Shown here: one piece after another, positions 34,573-44,191 of the stretch | Layout of the letters: every line of letters begins with the position of its first letter | Position numbering within the stretch: the first letter of the stretch is position 1 | Source: an uncultured Muribaculaceae bacterium | GTDB taxonomy: Bacteria; Bacteroidota; Bacteroidia; Bacteroidales; Muribaculaceae | Assembly (NCBI GenBank): GCA_910578385.1 | Contig: CAJTQV010000002.1 | Location: forward strand, 62,001 to 126,000 | Length of the DNA stretch: 64,000 bases | Reading direction: 5' to 3' | The notes under the pieces: generated by a model | Told to the model about the DNA's origin: nothing | What the model saw: only the letters and a program-made list of their open reading frames with translations | Database searches by the model: none | Position numbers and translations under genes: made by a program

Positions 34573-36012
34573 ATGTTTGAAAATAGAAATAATGTTGTGA
34601 ATGGTGGCGGGAGGGTAAATCTCGCCACCATGCCTTTACGCCCACGGCATTACTGGATAGTGGGCGTGGCTTCGCTCGGCCAGCTCATCGGTACGGTAGT
34701 GGCGACAATCGCCGGTATAATCATACCGATGCTCAACATTGTGCTGCACCCGGAGCTGTCGAGTTTCATGCAAGGCGTGATCGGTGCCGTCGACTTGATT
34801 GGCATCTGCATAGGCTCCGTAATTTTCGGACGGCTGAGCGACCGATACGGCTACCTGTTCTTTTTCCGCTTCTGCCCTGCCCTGATTTTCGTGGCCTCGA
34901 CCGCCGCAATCTTTATCGGCGACGTGACATGGCTCACAATCTGTCTCTTCATAGTAGGTCTCGGCATAGGCGGCGAGTACAGCCTCGATTCCGACTATGT
35001 ATCGGAGCTTATGCCCGACCGCTACAAATCACTTATGGTCGGAGTAGCCAAGACTGCCAGCGCGCTCGGCAACATCATAGCGGCCGCCATTGGTTTCGGG
35101 CTGCTGATGTTCTGGCGGGCCGCTGACATGTGGCCGCGCCTGCTGTGGATAATAAGCCTGACCGCCGCGCTGATGTTTGTGCTCCGCATATGGTTCTACC
35201 AGAGTCCCGGTTGGCTGCTGTCGAAAGGGCGCACCGCCGAGGCCGAAGCCGCCGTCAAGAAATTCTTGGGCAACGACGTTGTGATCGATATACCCGAGAC
35301 CGCATCAAACAGCTCCACACCCACCGGCACCGCAAAAGGTGCAACAAAAAGCACATCCAACACTTCCGGAACGAAAACAGGACTATTGTCATTCACCGCG
35401 AAAAATTGGAAGAAAGTTGTGCTGAGCGGCATTCCGTGGGCATGCGAGGGACTCGGCGTATATGGAATAGGAGTCTTTCTGCCGATACTTGTCATGGCAC
35501 TCGGACTTGAGCACTTCGTACCGGGAGAGGCCAAGATACTTCATGTGGCCGATTCGGTAAAGATTACCCTTTACATAAGCTGCATCATGTTGCCGGGATT
35601 CATTGCCGGCCTGGTGCTCATTCACCAAGGTCGCCGCATAACTGCCATACAGACCTGGGGCTTCATAATGTGCGCCGTGGCATTAGGCGTGCTGATGCCG
35701 GCCTATGAATATCACTGGAACAAATGGATAGCGATCGGAGCCTTCATGGCCTTTGAGTTCTTCCTCAACATGGGACCGCACCTCATAACCTACGTATTGC
35801 CACCGAAAGTCTACCCGGTTGCAGAACGCGGATTAGGCGTAGGCATAGCCGCGGCCATAGGCAAGATTGGTGCTGTATTGGGAGTTTTCCTGATTCCGGT
35901 ACTTCTCGAAGCGGGCGGTGCGATGCTTGTGCTCGGAGTCTCCGCCGGAGTGATGGCGCTCGGAGCAGCCGTCACCTACCTCTTCCGCCACACCGTCCCC
36001 TCTAACACCTGA
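34573..36012 (+). CDS. MFS transporter
   Basis: 479 residues with 12 predicted membrane segments. The MFS signature between helices 2 and 3 is GRLSDRYGYLFFFRF. Helices 4-5 contain GLGIGGEYSLDSDYVSELMP, a sugar-porter-like motif. The central loop (residues about 235-280) is a Ser/Thr/Gly-rich insert. The substrate cannot be named: the motif set resembles sugar and organic-acid carriers. It lies about 100 nt after the urea transporter with a REP-like element between. Confidence 0.9.
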   Translation: MFENRNNVVNGGGRVNLATMPLRPRHYWIVGVASLGQLIGTVVATIAGIIIPMLNIVLHPELSSFMQGVIGAVDLIGICIGSVIFGRLSDRYGYLFFFRFCPALIFVASTAAIFIGDVTWLTICLFIVGLGIGGEYSLDSDYVSELMPDRYKSLMVGVAKTASALGNIIAAAIGFGLLMFWRAADMWPRLLWIISLTAALMFVLRIWFYQSPGWLLSKGRTAEAEAAVKKFLGNDVVIDIPETASNSSTPTGTAKGATKSTSNTSGTKTGLLSFTAKNWKKVVLSGIPWACEGLGVYGIGVFLPILVMALGLEHFVPGEAKILHVADSVKITLYISCIMLPGFIAGLVLIHQGRRITAIQTWGFIMCAVALGVLMPAYEYHWNKWIAIGAFMAFEFFLNMGPHLITYVLPPKVYPVAERGLGVGIAAAIGKIGAVLGVFLIPVLLEAGGAMLVLGVSAGVMALGAAVTYLFRHTVPSNT

Positions 36013-36049
36013 AAAAGAAGATACCAACAATTTGGTTTAATATTGAACG

Positions 36050-36098
36050 TTAAGTAAATGACAGGAATGCATTTTATTCATTCCTGTCATTTACTTAA
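36050..36098. repeat. 20-bp perfect inverted repeat
   Basis: TTAAGTAAATGACAGGAATG pairs exactly with its complement at 36079-36098 across a 9-nt loop. No T run follows on either strand. It lies between the MFS gene and the AT-rich orphan gene, ending 15 nt before its ATG. Confidence 0.85.
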
Positions 36099-36112
36099 GA
36101 ACAAAACCATAA

Positions 36113-36724
36113 ATGAATTTCTATTATTTCATTACAGAGACAGCAAATGTTTTTTCCTCCAAAACTGTCACAGCAAATGGCTCAGACTATGATCATCCAT
36201 TAAACGCAATCGCACGTGCGATAGTCGATTACGAATCCATATCCAACAGTTCATCCCCGGTTCTGCTGGGATGTAAGATCATGCCGCAATTAAGCCACCA
36301 CTCCTACTTACGTGTTGGAAAGTATAAAGTACACACCAAATTTACAGGTTCCATTTGGCATGAACATGGTTTGGGAAAATGCTGGGAATTAAACTGCAAA
36401 CTCATAGATGAAGATAACATCTCCCATGAATTAACATTCGAGGGCGTAGAATTTACAAATTCGTTCGGTCGTTCCTCTGTGGTTGAGTCAATTGCTAAAT
36501 TCTTCAATAAACTACAACAGTTTGAGTCTATTGAAGATTACAAAAAGTATGAATCCATAGAGGCCTCCAAAGTAAATTCAGAATCCCAAGATGTGATTTT
36601 TCAAATCGGTGAAGTTATAAATTTATATGCTAAATACAGTGCTATAAATCCTGCTTTACCCATATCTAAAAAACTACAGACATGGATTGAGAGCCAACTA
36701 ACAAAAATTATTAAGTCAAATTAA
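36113..36724 (+). CDS. Orphan hypothetical protein, AT-rich
   Basis: 203 residues with no signal peptide or membrane segment. Mixed alpha/beta with a C-terminal helical part (IEDYKKYESIEASKV and KKLQTWIESQLTKIIK). It is not recognised. It is clearly more AT-rich than both neighbours and is preceded by a perfect 20-bp inverted repeat, so recent acquisition is likely. Its last codons overlap the end of btuD on the opposite strand by 4 nt. Confidence 0.7.
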   Translation: MNFYYFITETANVFSSKTVTANGSDYDHPLNAIARAIVDYESISNSSSPVLLGCKIMPQLSHHSYLRVGKYKVHTKFTGSIWHEHGLGKCWELNCKLIDEDNISHELTFEGVEFTNSFGRSSVVESIAKFFNKLQQFESIEDYKKYESIEASKVNSESQDVIFQIGEVINLYAKYSAINPALPISKKLQTWIESQLTKIIKSN

Positions 36725-37524
36725 GGCCCCGTTTCAAGCGGGGTGACCGAGAAAGAGGGAACGGCGGGGTCGAAAGATATGCCGTCGCGTACAAAGTAAC
36801 GCTCCAGGGCACCGTTGTCGGCAAGCTCGCGGGGAGTTCCTATTGTCACGCCGAATTCCCGGTCAACAAGCCACAGACGGTCCGCAAGGGTGAGAGCCAT
36901 GTTAAGATCATGAGTTGACTGGAAAATTATCATACCCTTTTCGTGGGCAAGCCCGTGCAACAGACGCATCATCTCCGCCTTGCTCGGGAAGTCGAGGAAT
37001 GCAGTCGGCTCATCAAGAAAAATAACAGGCGTCTCCTGCGCCAGAGCCTTGGCTACCATGACACGCTGACGTTCGCCGTCGCTGAGCGTGTCAACAAGCC
37101 GGTCGCGCAGATGTGTGGTGGCAGTCGCCTGCATCGCCTCCTCTGTTATGTGGCGGTCGCGGTCAGTGAGCCGTCCCCAGAAACCGGTATAAGGACTCCG
37201 GCCCAGAGCTACGAGCTGCCCTACTGTCATCGACGATACCGAAGGACGCTCCGTAAGCACTACTCCAATCTTACGCGAAAGCACCTCCTGACGCAGAGAG
37301 GCAAGATGTTGCCTATCAATCATAATATTTCCTTCGAGAGGAGGGATGAAGCCCGCCAACGTGCGGAGCAGGGTTGTTTTTCCCGCACCGTTCGGTCCGA
37401 GAAGACATGTGAACTCACCGGCACGGAGCGTGGCCGAGATTCCGGACTGGATACGCACCGCACCGCGCGGGGTGAGATACCCGGTGGTGAGATTGTTAAG
37501 TTCGATTACAGGTTGACTTTCCAT
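36721..37524 (-). CDS. btuD: Cobalamin ABC transporter ATPase
   Basis: 267 residues from ATG 37524. Walker A LLGPNGAGKTTLLRTL, signature TLSDGERQRVMVAKAL, Walker B VIFLDEPTAFLD and switch FQSTHDLNMAL. It belongs to the siderophore/B12 family of import ATPases. It is divergent from the riboswitch-controlled btuB-btuG-btuF-btuC genes and would power the BtuC permease. A heme or siderophore role is possible but the riboswitch argues for B12. It is not downstream of the riboswitch, so it is controlled separately. Confidence 0.88.
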   Translation of the reverse strand: MESQPVIELNNLTTGYLTPRGAVRIQSGISATLRAGEFTCLLGPNGAGKTTLLRTLAGFIPPLEGNIMIDRQHLASLRQEVLSRKIGVVLTERPSVSSMTVGQLVALGRSPYTGFWGRLTDRDRHITEEAMQATATTHLRDRLVDTLSDGERQRVMVAKALAQETPVIFLDEPTAFLDFPSKAEMMRLLHGLAHEKGMIIFQSTHDLNMALTLADRLWLVDREFGVTIGTPRELADNGALERYFVRDGISFDPAVPSFSVTPLETGP

Positions 37525-37574
37525 GAGAAGATCCCCTCGCAATTATGAGGGAACGCTTATATAACGCCGTAAAG

Positions 37575-37605
37575 TTGTGGAATTGCAGAAAAAATGCTAA
37601 ATTTG
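37575..37605 (+). promoter_or_regulatory. Promoter of the btuB operon
   Basis: TTG at 37575-37577, a 20-nt spacer, TAAATTTG at 37598-37605. The start would fall near 37612, exactly at the 5' end of the riboswitch. Confidence 0.75.
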
Positions 37606-37611
37606 CGCAAA

Positions 37612-37712
37612 ATACCGTCACCTGCACCTGTCATGCACAGCAGCAGATGAAGAATCGGGGTGGAATTCCCCGGCAGTCCCGCTACGGTTAAAGCCCGACC
37701 TTCACACGGTAT
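37612..37712 (+). promoter_or_regulatory. Cobalamin riboswitch
   Basis: P1 pairs ATACCGT (37612-37618) with ACGGTAT (37706-37712). The core holds AATCGGGGTGGAATTCCCCG then GCAGTCCCGCTACGGT, the conserved cobalamin-aptamer stretch. It directly precedes btuB, ends 50 nt before its ATG, and would lower expression when B12 is plentiful. It appears to be of the short form usual in Bacteroidetes. Confidence 0.9.
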
Positions 37713-37762
37713 CTGGTAGCTATTCAATTACGAACAACTACTTATAACTGTTTTCCACGAGG

Positions 37763-39775
37763 ATGAGAAAGCGCCGACAATTGCTTATACCGATGGTTCT
37801 CGTGGCTGCCCCGGCTGTTCAGGCCGAAGCGGCCACAGTTGTTGTGCAACCTGACTCGGCAGGGACCGAGCTTCAGGAGCTGCATGTCACCGCCTCGCGC
37901 GAAAGCCGGGAACTGAAGTCAACCGCGCCCGTTCACACCCTCGACGCGTCGCGGATGCTGACCACGGGTGTGACCGACATCAGCGACGCGCTGCGGCGGC
38001 TTCCGGGCGTGAACCTGCGCGACTACGGAGGCTCGGGTGGAATGAAGACGGTATCGGTCCGCGGCCTCGGCACCCAGCACACCGGAGTTCTCTACGACGG
38101 AGTCGCGCTCGGCGATGTGCAAGGGGGTCAGATAGACCTGTCGCGCTACTCGCTCGACAACGTAAGTTCGCTGACACTCAACATAGGCGATGCCGACGAC
38201 ATCTTCGTGCCCGCACGAGCAATAGCCACAGCAACAACACTGTCGGTCAACACCATGCGCAGTCCCGACCTCATGTCGCGACGCCCTGAGCTGACCTTGA
38301 AACTGCGTGTGGCCTCGTTCACGACACTCAATCCATACCTGCGTCTCGGACTGAGCAACGGCAGCAACCTCGGCATGACCCTTTCGGGAGAATACACCCA
38401 CGCCAAGAACGACTACCCGATAACCATCCGCAACGGCTCGGCCACGACACATGAACGCCGTCAGAACTCACAGCTCAACCTCGGGCATGTGGAGTGGAAC
38501 GGCATCTGGAAACCTACCGCCGCAAGCAGTCTTCAGGCCAAGGCTTACTGGTTTGACAACTCCCGGCAGCTCCCCGGCCCGGTGACATATTACAACAGTG
38601 TGAGCCACGAGCGGCTGCGCGAACGGAACGTGTTCGGCCAATTGGGATACCGTACGCGTCTCGGCGACCGGTTCTCACTCCGCGCTATGGTCAAATACAA
38701 CTGGGCCGCATCGCGCTATCAGGATGAGGATGGCCGTTACCCCGGAGGACAGCTCGACCAGCGTTATTACCAGCAGGAGGAATATGCCTCGGCGGCGTTG
38801 CTCTACCGCCCCGTCGCCGGACTCGACCTGGCCTATGCCGCCGATTTCTGGCACAATTCGCTGCGGAGCAATCTCAACAAGGACAACCATCCGCTGCGCA
38901 ACTCGCTGCTTCAGTCGCTGTCGCTGAAATGGAAGGTATGGAGGCTCACGGCAACCGCACGCGGACTGCTGTCGATAGTACACGACAAGTCTGACTCCGC
39001 GCCCGACGGCAAGACCGAGACACGCCTCTCCCCCTCTGCCGGTGTCTCATTGCAACCGGTGGCCGGTGAGGAATGGTATGTACGCGCTTCGTACAAGAAC
39101 ATATTCCGTATGCCGACATTCAACGAGCTGTATTTCGACCACTACGGCACTGTCAACCTCAAGCCAGAGATTGCCGATCAGCTGAACGTCGGCACAACAT
39201 GGAGCCGCGAGGTAACATCATGGCTGCCGCGTGTTGACGTGACGGTAGACGGCTATCTCAACTTCGTGAGCAACAAGATTGTGGCCATGCCCTACAACAT
39301 GTTCGTGTGGACCATGACGAACCTCGGCCGCGTGCGCATACTCGGACTCGACGCCACCCTCAACGCCGACTTCCGTCCTGCCGAAGGGCATGACCTGCTT
39401 CTGAGCGGCAACTACAGCTACCAGCGCGCCGCTCCAAGGACTGACCGCTCTATGCTCGACTGGATGAAGCAGGTGGCCTACACACCGCTCAACTCCGGCG
39501 CATGGTCGCTGACATGGAAGAACCCATGGGTAAACGCCGTGGCTCATGGATCGGGCTGCTCCGCACGCTACTCCACGAGCAACAACATACCCTCCACGCG
39601 CATAGCCGGATACATGGAAATAGGCTTCACTCTCTACCGCGAGATACAGCTTCGAGGCTGCTCGCTCGAACTCCGGGCCGACCTTGTGAACGCACTCGAC
39701 CGCCGGTATGAGATAATAGCCAGATATCCGATGCCCGGACGGTCATGGTCGGCCACGGTGACATTCAGACTATAG
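37763..39775 (+). CDS. btuB: TonB-dependent cobalamin receptor
   Basis: 670 residues. Signal peptide (about 1-23, ending AEAA). The TonB-box region and plug begin LQELHVTASRESRELKST and continue ALRRLPGVNLRDYGGSGGMK with VSVRGLGTQHTGVLYDGVAL. The rest is a 22-strand barrel ending MPGRSWSATVTFRL, with a terminal aromatic/basic residue pattern for outer-membrane insertion. The cobalamin riboswitch upstream and BtuG downstream define the substrate. Confidence 0.93.
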   Translation: MRKRRQLLIPMVLVAAPAVQAEAATVVVQPDSAGTELQELHVTASRESRELKSTAPVHTLDASRMLTTGVTDISDALRRLPGVNLRDYGGSGGMKTVSVRGLGTQHTGVLYDGVALGDVQGGQIDLSRYSLDNVSSLTLNIGDADDIFVPARAIATATTLSVNTMRSPDLMSRRPELTLKLRVASFTTLNPYLRLGLSNGSNLGMTLSGEYTHAKNDYPITIRNGSATTHERRQNSQLNLGHVEWNGIWKPTAASSLQAKAYWFDNSRQLPGPVTYYNSVSHERLRERNVFGQLGYRTRLGDRFSLRAMVKYNWAASRYQDEDGRYPGGQLDQRYYQQEEYASAALLYRPVAGLDLAYAADFWHNSLRSNLNKDNHPLRNSLLQSLSLKWKVWRLTATARGLLSIVHDKSDSAPDGKTETRLSPSAGVSLQPVAGEEWYVRASYKNIFRMPTFNELYFDHYGTVNLKPEIADQLNVGTTWSREVTSWLPRVDVTVDGYLNFVSNKIVAMPYNMFVWTMTNLGRVRILGLDATLNADFRPAEGHDLLLSGNYSYQRAAPRTDRSMLDWMKQVAYTPLNSGAWSLTWKNPWVNAVAHGSGCSARYSTSNNIPSTRIAGYMEIGFTLYREIQLRGCSLELRADLVNALDRRYEIIARYPMPGRSWSATVTFRL

Positions 39776-39823
39776 AAAAGATTTTTCCTAACCCAAATCA
39801 AAAAATAAAAGAAAAAAACAGAA

Positions 39824-40912
39824 ATGAAAATGTATTACTACTTCGCGGCAATGGCGTTTGCAGCCGCCGGACTCGCATCATGTTCCGAGGACAAGAACGA
39901 ACCCGACGTACCGGAGTTAGAAAAAACAACAAATCACGTTTACGTGCTCAATCAAGGCAACTTCTATAATGGAATAGAAGGCGGCTTGAGTGTTATCAGC
40001 TATGATACCAAGTCGGTTGCACCCAATGTATTCAAAGATGCCAACAACCGCAGCCTCGGTGACACACCTCAATGTGGTGTTGCATATGGTTCAAAAGTCT
40101 ATGTCGGCACATCTGTATCGAATACCATCGAGATTATGGACAGGGAGTCATATCTGTCGTACAAGCAGATCCGACTCTCAGAGAATCCGGAGAACGGCAC
40201 ATCACCCTATTCGATGGTCGCACACAACGGCAAGGTCTTCATCTCAATGTATGACGGTTATCTCGCACGTCTCGACACACTGACAATGACCATCGACAAG
40301 AGCATCGCCGTCGGAGCAAACCCCGACCAGATCGCGCTGTACAAAAACAAGATTTATGTGCCCATCAGCGAGGGTATGAACTGGCCCAACTACGGCACAA
40401 CCGCATGTGTGGTTGACCCCGAGACCATGACAATCGAAAAGACATTCACCGTAGGTCTGAACCCGACCCAGTTCCTTGAGGCTGACGGACACTTGTTCTG
40501 TCTCTGCAAGGGTAACTATGGAGACATCGCTTCCAAACTCTATGAAGTTTATTCCGACTTTTCCATACGTGAAGTCTGCCCGGCAACTATAGTCGCATCC
40601 TATGGTGACAAAGTTGCTGTTATCGACCAACCTTTCGTTGAGGGGGATCCCATTATCAACTATTCTCTCTATAACCCGCAGAATGGAGAAGTCAAGGAGT
40701 GGGGTATCGAGCGTCCTGATTATGCAAACAACATTTTCTATGACGCGACAAAAGACCGTCTGCTTATCTCTTCATACATAATGAATGGCATGTATCCCAG
40801 CTACGACATGCCGGGATACGTGAATGTTTATGATGGCTCAAACGAAAGCCTTCTCTTCAAGGCTGATCTCGGTGCTGCCGGACCGGCCTGCATCTTCACT
40901 CATCAGAAATGA
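39824..40912 (+). CDS. btuG: BtuG-like surface B12-binding lipoprotein (beta-propeller)
   Basis: 362 residues. Lipobox AAGLASC with Cys20, then SEDKNEPD, an acidic stretch of the type that sends Bacteroidetes lipoproteins to the cell surface. The body is a beta-propeller (VYVLNQGNFYNG, then repeated blades of the DUF5074/YncE type). In Bacteroides, BtuG binds B12 with very high affinity and passes it to BtuB. The gene follows btuB by 48 nt and overlaps the next gene by 4 nt, as expected for that role. Confidence 0.85.
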   Translation: MKMYYYFAAMAFAAAGLASCSEDKNEPDVPELEKTTNHVYVLNQGNFYNGIEGGLSVISYDTKSVAPNVFKDANNRSLGDTPQCGVAYGSKVYVGTSVSNTIEIMDRESYLSYKQIRLSENPENGTSPYSMVAHNGKVFISMYDGYLARLDTLTMTIDKSIAVGANPDQIALYKNKIYVPISEGMNWPNYGTTACVVDPETMTIEKTFTVGLNPTQFLEADGHLFCLCKGNYGDIASKLYEVYSDFSIREVCPATIVASYGDKVAVIDQPFVEGDPIINYSLYNPQNGEVKEWGIERPDYANNIFYDATKDRLLISSYIMNGMYPSYDMPGYVNVYDGSNESLLFKADLGAAGPACIFTHQK

Positions 40913-42042
40913 AAAAGACTTTAGGACTTACACTTACCATTATGGCATTGTCGCTTCTGCCTTCGTGCGGAGGCGGCAATGTCTCGCATTCGGGCGAGGG
41001 CAATCAGATTGACATGCACCATGCCCGCAATCTGTCGATGACCGAACTCGGCGACGATGTGACGCTCGTTACACTGCGCAATCCGTGGGACACGACACGC
41101 ACCATGGCACGCTACGCGCTCGTGCCGCGTGGACATGAGGCTCCCGCCACACTGCCCGAAGGAACGGTAACGCTCACCGTGCCGCTGGAACGCTCCGTGG
41201 TGTATTCGGGAGTACATGTTTCACTCATCGACGAACTGGGTGCGATGGATGCCGTGAACGGAGTGTGCGATGCCGCCTACATCAACGACGAGCGTGCCAA
41301 GGCTGCACTCGCCTCGGGCCGGATTGCCGACTGCGGAAGCAACCAGTCGCCCAACATGGAGCGGATAGTCAGCCTGCATCCCCAAGCCATTCTTCTCTCC
41401 CCCTACGAGAAATCGGACGAGGCGTCACGCTTTGCCCGTACAGGTATAAGCGTTGTCGAGACAGCCGACTATATGGAACCGACTCCCCTCGGACGCGCAG
41501 AGTGGATGCGTTTCTACGGTCGCCTCTACGGCAAAGGCGCCAAGGCCGACTCTCTCTTCGGAGCCATCGAAAAGAGATATGCAGAGGTCCGCGACCGCGC
41601 CGCGAAAGCGAAGACACAGCCTTACGTACTGTTCGACCGCCTTTACAGCGGAGTATGGGATGTACCTACCTCCGGGTCAGTGACAGGACGGCTCATAAAC
41701 GACGCGGGAGGACTCAATCCGTTCGCCATGCGCCGCGAGAGCGGTTCGGCGCATCTCACAGCCGAGGAGGTGCTCTACAAAGCCAAGGATGCCGACATCT
41801 GGCTTATCCGACATTTCGAGCCGTCGGGGCTGTCTTTGTCAGCGCTCAAAGCCGACAATCCAATCTATGCTAAATTCAAGGCATACAAGAACGGTAATGT
41901 CTACGGAGCCAACACATTGAAACGTCCGCTGTTCGAGGACGGAGCCTTTCACCCGCAGCTCGTGCTGGAGGAGATGGTAAGACTGCTGCATCCTGAACTG
42001 ACCGCCCCGGGCGACACTCTGCGTTATTACCGTAAACTATAA
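40909..42042 (+). CDS. btuF: Cobalamin-binding ABC transporter substrate-binding lipoprotein
   Basis: 377 residues. The lipobox ends LLPSC. Two Rossmann-like lobes of the periplasmic siderophore/B12-binding fold: VYSGVHVSLIDELGAMDAVN in the first, and SVTGRLINDAGGLNPFA with YKAKDADIWLIR in the second. It takes B12 from the receptor and gives it to BtuC-BtuD. ATG overlaps the btuG stop (ATGA). Confidence 0.85.
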   Translation: MKKTLGLTLTIMALSLLPSCGGGNVSHSGEGNQIDMHHARNLSMTELGDDVTLVTLRNPWDTTRTMARYALVPRGHEAPATLPEGTVTLTVPLERSVVYSGVHVSLIDELGAMDAVNGVCDAAYINDERAKAALASGRIADCGSNQSPNMERIVSLHPQAILLSPYEKSDEASRFARTGISVVETADYMEPTPLGRAEWMRFYGRLYGKGAKADSLFGAIEKRYAEVRDRAAKAKTQPYVLFDRLYSGVWDVPTSGSVTGRLINDAGGLNPFAMRRESGSAHLTAEEVLYKAKDADIWLIRHFEPSGLSLSALKADNPIYAKFKAYKNGNVYGANTLKRPLFEDGAFHPQLVLEEMVRLLHPELTAPGDTLRYYRKL

Positions 42043-42103
42043 TCGTCCCGCATAACTTGATTTCACAGTTTTCCTGAAACTCCAACCTCATATTCCCCCG
42101 ACA

Positions 42104-43093
42104 ATGAGACTGATTTTGCTTGCACTACTTACATTTCTTCTATTCCTGGCCAATATTTTCTTCGGCGCGATTGATATACCCTTCTCCGAAGTGTGGGGAA
42201 TACTGACCGGTTCCGGCAGCGCAGACGAGGCCCTGAACTACATAGTGATCGGCAGCCGTCTGCCACAGGCCGTGACAGCGCTTCTGGCCGGTGCCGCTCT
42301 CGCCTCGTCGGGACTCATGTTGCAGACAGTTTTCCGCAATCCGCTGGCAGGTCCCTCGATACTCGGCATAACGTCGGGCGCGAGTCTCGGCGTAGCCTTG
42401 GTGCTTCTGCTCTTCGGTGGCATGATAACAATCGGAAGCGAGAGCATCGGAGGCAATCTTGCCGTTACGGTCGGAGCACTTGCCGGCAGCTTCCTTGTAA
42501 TGGGTATGCTGATAGGTCTTTCGGCACGTATCCGCAGCAACCTGACTCTGCTCATTGCCGGGATGATGACCGGATACCTCGCCTCTTCGCTCGTCACTCT
42601 CCTATCCTCAATATCGACTGCACGGGGAATACAGAGCTATATCATGTGGGGCATGGGGACATTCGCCGGTGTGTCGATGGAGCGGCTTCCATGGTTTGCG
42701 ATACTCACACTTACAGGGCTGCTCCTCTCCATGCTTCTCGCCAAACCGCTCAACCTGTTGCTTCTCGGCGACAACTACGCCGCGAACTTAGGCGTGAACG
42801 TAAACCGCGTGCGCCACATGCTGCTTATAGCCACCGGACTTCTCTCGGCTGTAGTGACAGCCTGCTGCGGCCCGATAGGATTCATCGGACTCGCCATGCC
42901 GCACATCGCCCGGTTGCTGTTCCGCACCGACGACCATCTCGTGCTGATGCCCGCAACGATGCTCTGCGGCGCGGTGCTGGCACTCGCCTGCAACCTCGCC
43001 AGCGTGTTGCCCGACGGAAACGTCATTCCCATCAACGCTCTCACTCCTCTTGCCGGAGTGCCGGTTGTGCTGTACGTGATACTGAAGAAATAG
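42104..43093 (+). CDS. btuC: Cobalamin ABC transporter permease (FecCD/BtuC family)
   Basis: 329 residues with about ten membrane segments. The family signatures are SRLPQAVTALLAGAALASSG, LQTVFRNPLAGPSILG and VTACCGPIGFIGLAMPHIAR (coupling helix to the ATPase). It follows btuF by 61 nt and is the last gene of the riboswitch operon. The ATPase BtuD is encoded divergently. Confidence 0.93.
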   Translation: MRLILLALLTFLLFLANIFFGAIDIPFSEVWGILTGSGSADEALNYIVIGSRLPQAVTALLAGAALASSGLMLQTVFRNPLAGPSILGITSGASLGVALVLLLFGGMITIGSESIGGNLAVTVGALAGSFLVMGMLIGLSARIRSNLTLLIAGMMTGYLASSLVTLLSSISTARGIQSYIMWGMGTFAGVSMERLPWFAILTLTGLLLSMLLAKPLNLLLLGDNYAANLGVNVNRVRHMLLIATGLLSAVVTACCGPIGFIGLAMPHIARLLFRTDDHLVLMPATMLCGAVLALACNLASVLPDGNVIPINALTPLAGVPVVLYVILKK

Positions 43094-43145
43094 TACTATC
43101 GTAACCATCCGGGAACCATACAGGGAGCCATGCGTTAATAATTAT

Positions 43146-43176
43146 GTAGGAGGATGCACGGACCGTGCGTCCCTAC
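43146..43176. repeat. REP-like palindrome P3
   Basis: GTAGGAGGATGCACGG pairs with CCGTGCGTCCCTAC (bulges allowed), between btuC and corA. Same style as P2. Confidence 0.55.
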
Positions 43177-43212
43177 GTGCATCATGGACAAACATCCGGT
43201 TATGGAAAGGGT

Positions 43213-44133
43213 ATGAGAAAATTTTACACAAGCGAGAACGGATATGTGGAGAAACCGGAGTGGGAGCCGGAATGCTGGATAAATGTGGAATGTCCCGACG
43301 AGGAGGATTTCACATTCCTGCGTTCTGAGCTTGGCATTCCTGAATCATTTCTTGAGAGCGCGGCCGACATGGATGAGCGTCCCCGCTTCGACCGCGAGGA
43401 TGACTGGCTGCTGACAATCCTGCGCATACCCCGCCGCAGCAACAGCGAGCCTGACTGCTACGACACCGTGACCTTCGCCATCATCACCAAAGGTGAGCTG
43501 CTTGTGACAATCAGCCACAACCGCACGGAGATGATAACCGACTTCATCGAACACTCCCGCAAGCGGCATATAATGGAAGTCAACAAGCCGGACTTCATAC
43601 TGCGCATGATATTCTCGGCCACGTACTGGTACCTGAATTATCTGAAAGAGATCAATCACACCGTAGACCGTTCGGTCACGGAACTGCGCGACAGCGTGCG
43701 CAACGAGGACCTGTACAACCTGATGCAGCTCCAGAAGTCGCTCGTGTACTTCAACACTGCCCTGCGCGGCAACACTACCCTTGTGACCCGCATCAACAAG
43801 ATGTTTTCCGAAGACTGCGACCCCGACCTGCTCGATGATGTCAACATTGAGCTGCAACAGGCGCAGAACACCGTCAATGTCTACATAGAGATTCTCGACA
43901 GCACCATGGACACACTGACCTCTGTCATCTCCAACAATGTCAACGAGATCATGAAGAAGATGACGAGCGTGTCAATCATATTGATGCTGCCCACACTGAT
44001 AGCGAGCTTCTACGGCATGAACGTCGCCGTGGCCTACGGCACAACGCCCGGTGCCTTCTGGAAAATCATAATCTTCTGTGTGCTGCTCGCCCTGCTGATT
44101 TTCCTATGGCTCCGCAAAATCCGCTGGATATAA
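43213..44133 (+). CDS. corA: CorA-family magnesium/metal transporter
   Basis: 306 residues from ATG 43213. A long cytoplasmic N-terminal domain and stalk helix (ELQQAQNTVNVYIEILDSTM), then two C-terminal membrane helices with SFYGMNVAV, the GMN gate motif between them. Mg2+ is the usual cargo; Co2+ or Ni2+ uptake has also been seen in this family. Monocistronic with its own terminator. Confidence 0.95.
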   Translation: MRKFYTSENGYVEKPEWEPECWINVECPDEEDFTFLRSELGIPESFLESAADMDERPRFDREDDWLLTILRIPRRSNSEPDCYDTVTFAIITKGELLVTISHNRTEMITDFIEHSRKRHIMEVNKPDFILRMIFSATYWYLNYLKEINHTVDRSVTELRDSVRNEDLYNLMQLQKSLVYFNTALRGNTTLVTRINKMFSEDCDPDLLDDVNIELQQAQNTVNVYIEILDSTMDTLTSVISNNVNEIMKKMTSVSIILMLPTLIASFYGMNVAVAYGTTPGAFWKIIIFCVLLALLIFLWLRKIRWI

Positions 44134-44137
44134 ACAG

Positions 44138-44170
44138 AACCTGCCACCCGGTCAAACCGTGCGGCAGGTT
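44138..44170 (+). terminator. Intrinsic terminator of corA
   Basis: Stem AACCTGCC with GGCAGGTT, followed by CAATTATTTC. It lies between corA and the convergent aguB. Confidence 0.7.
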
Positions 44171-44191
44171 CAATTATTTCTATGCTCAGAT

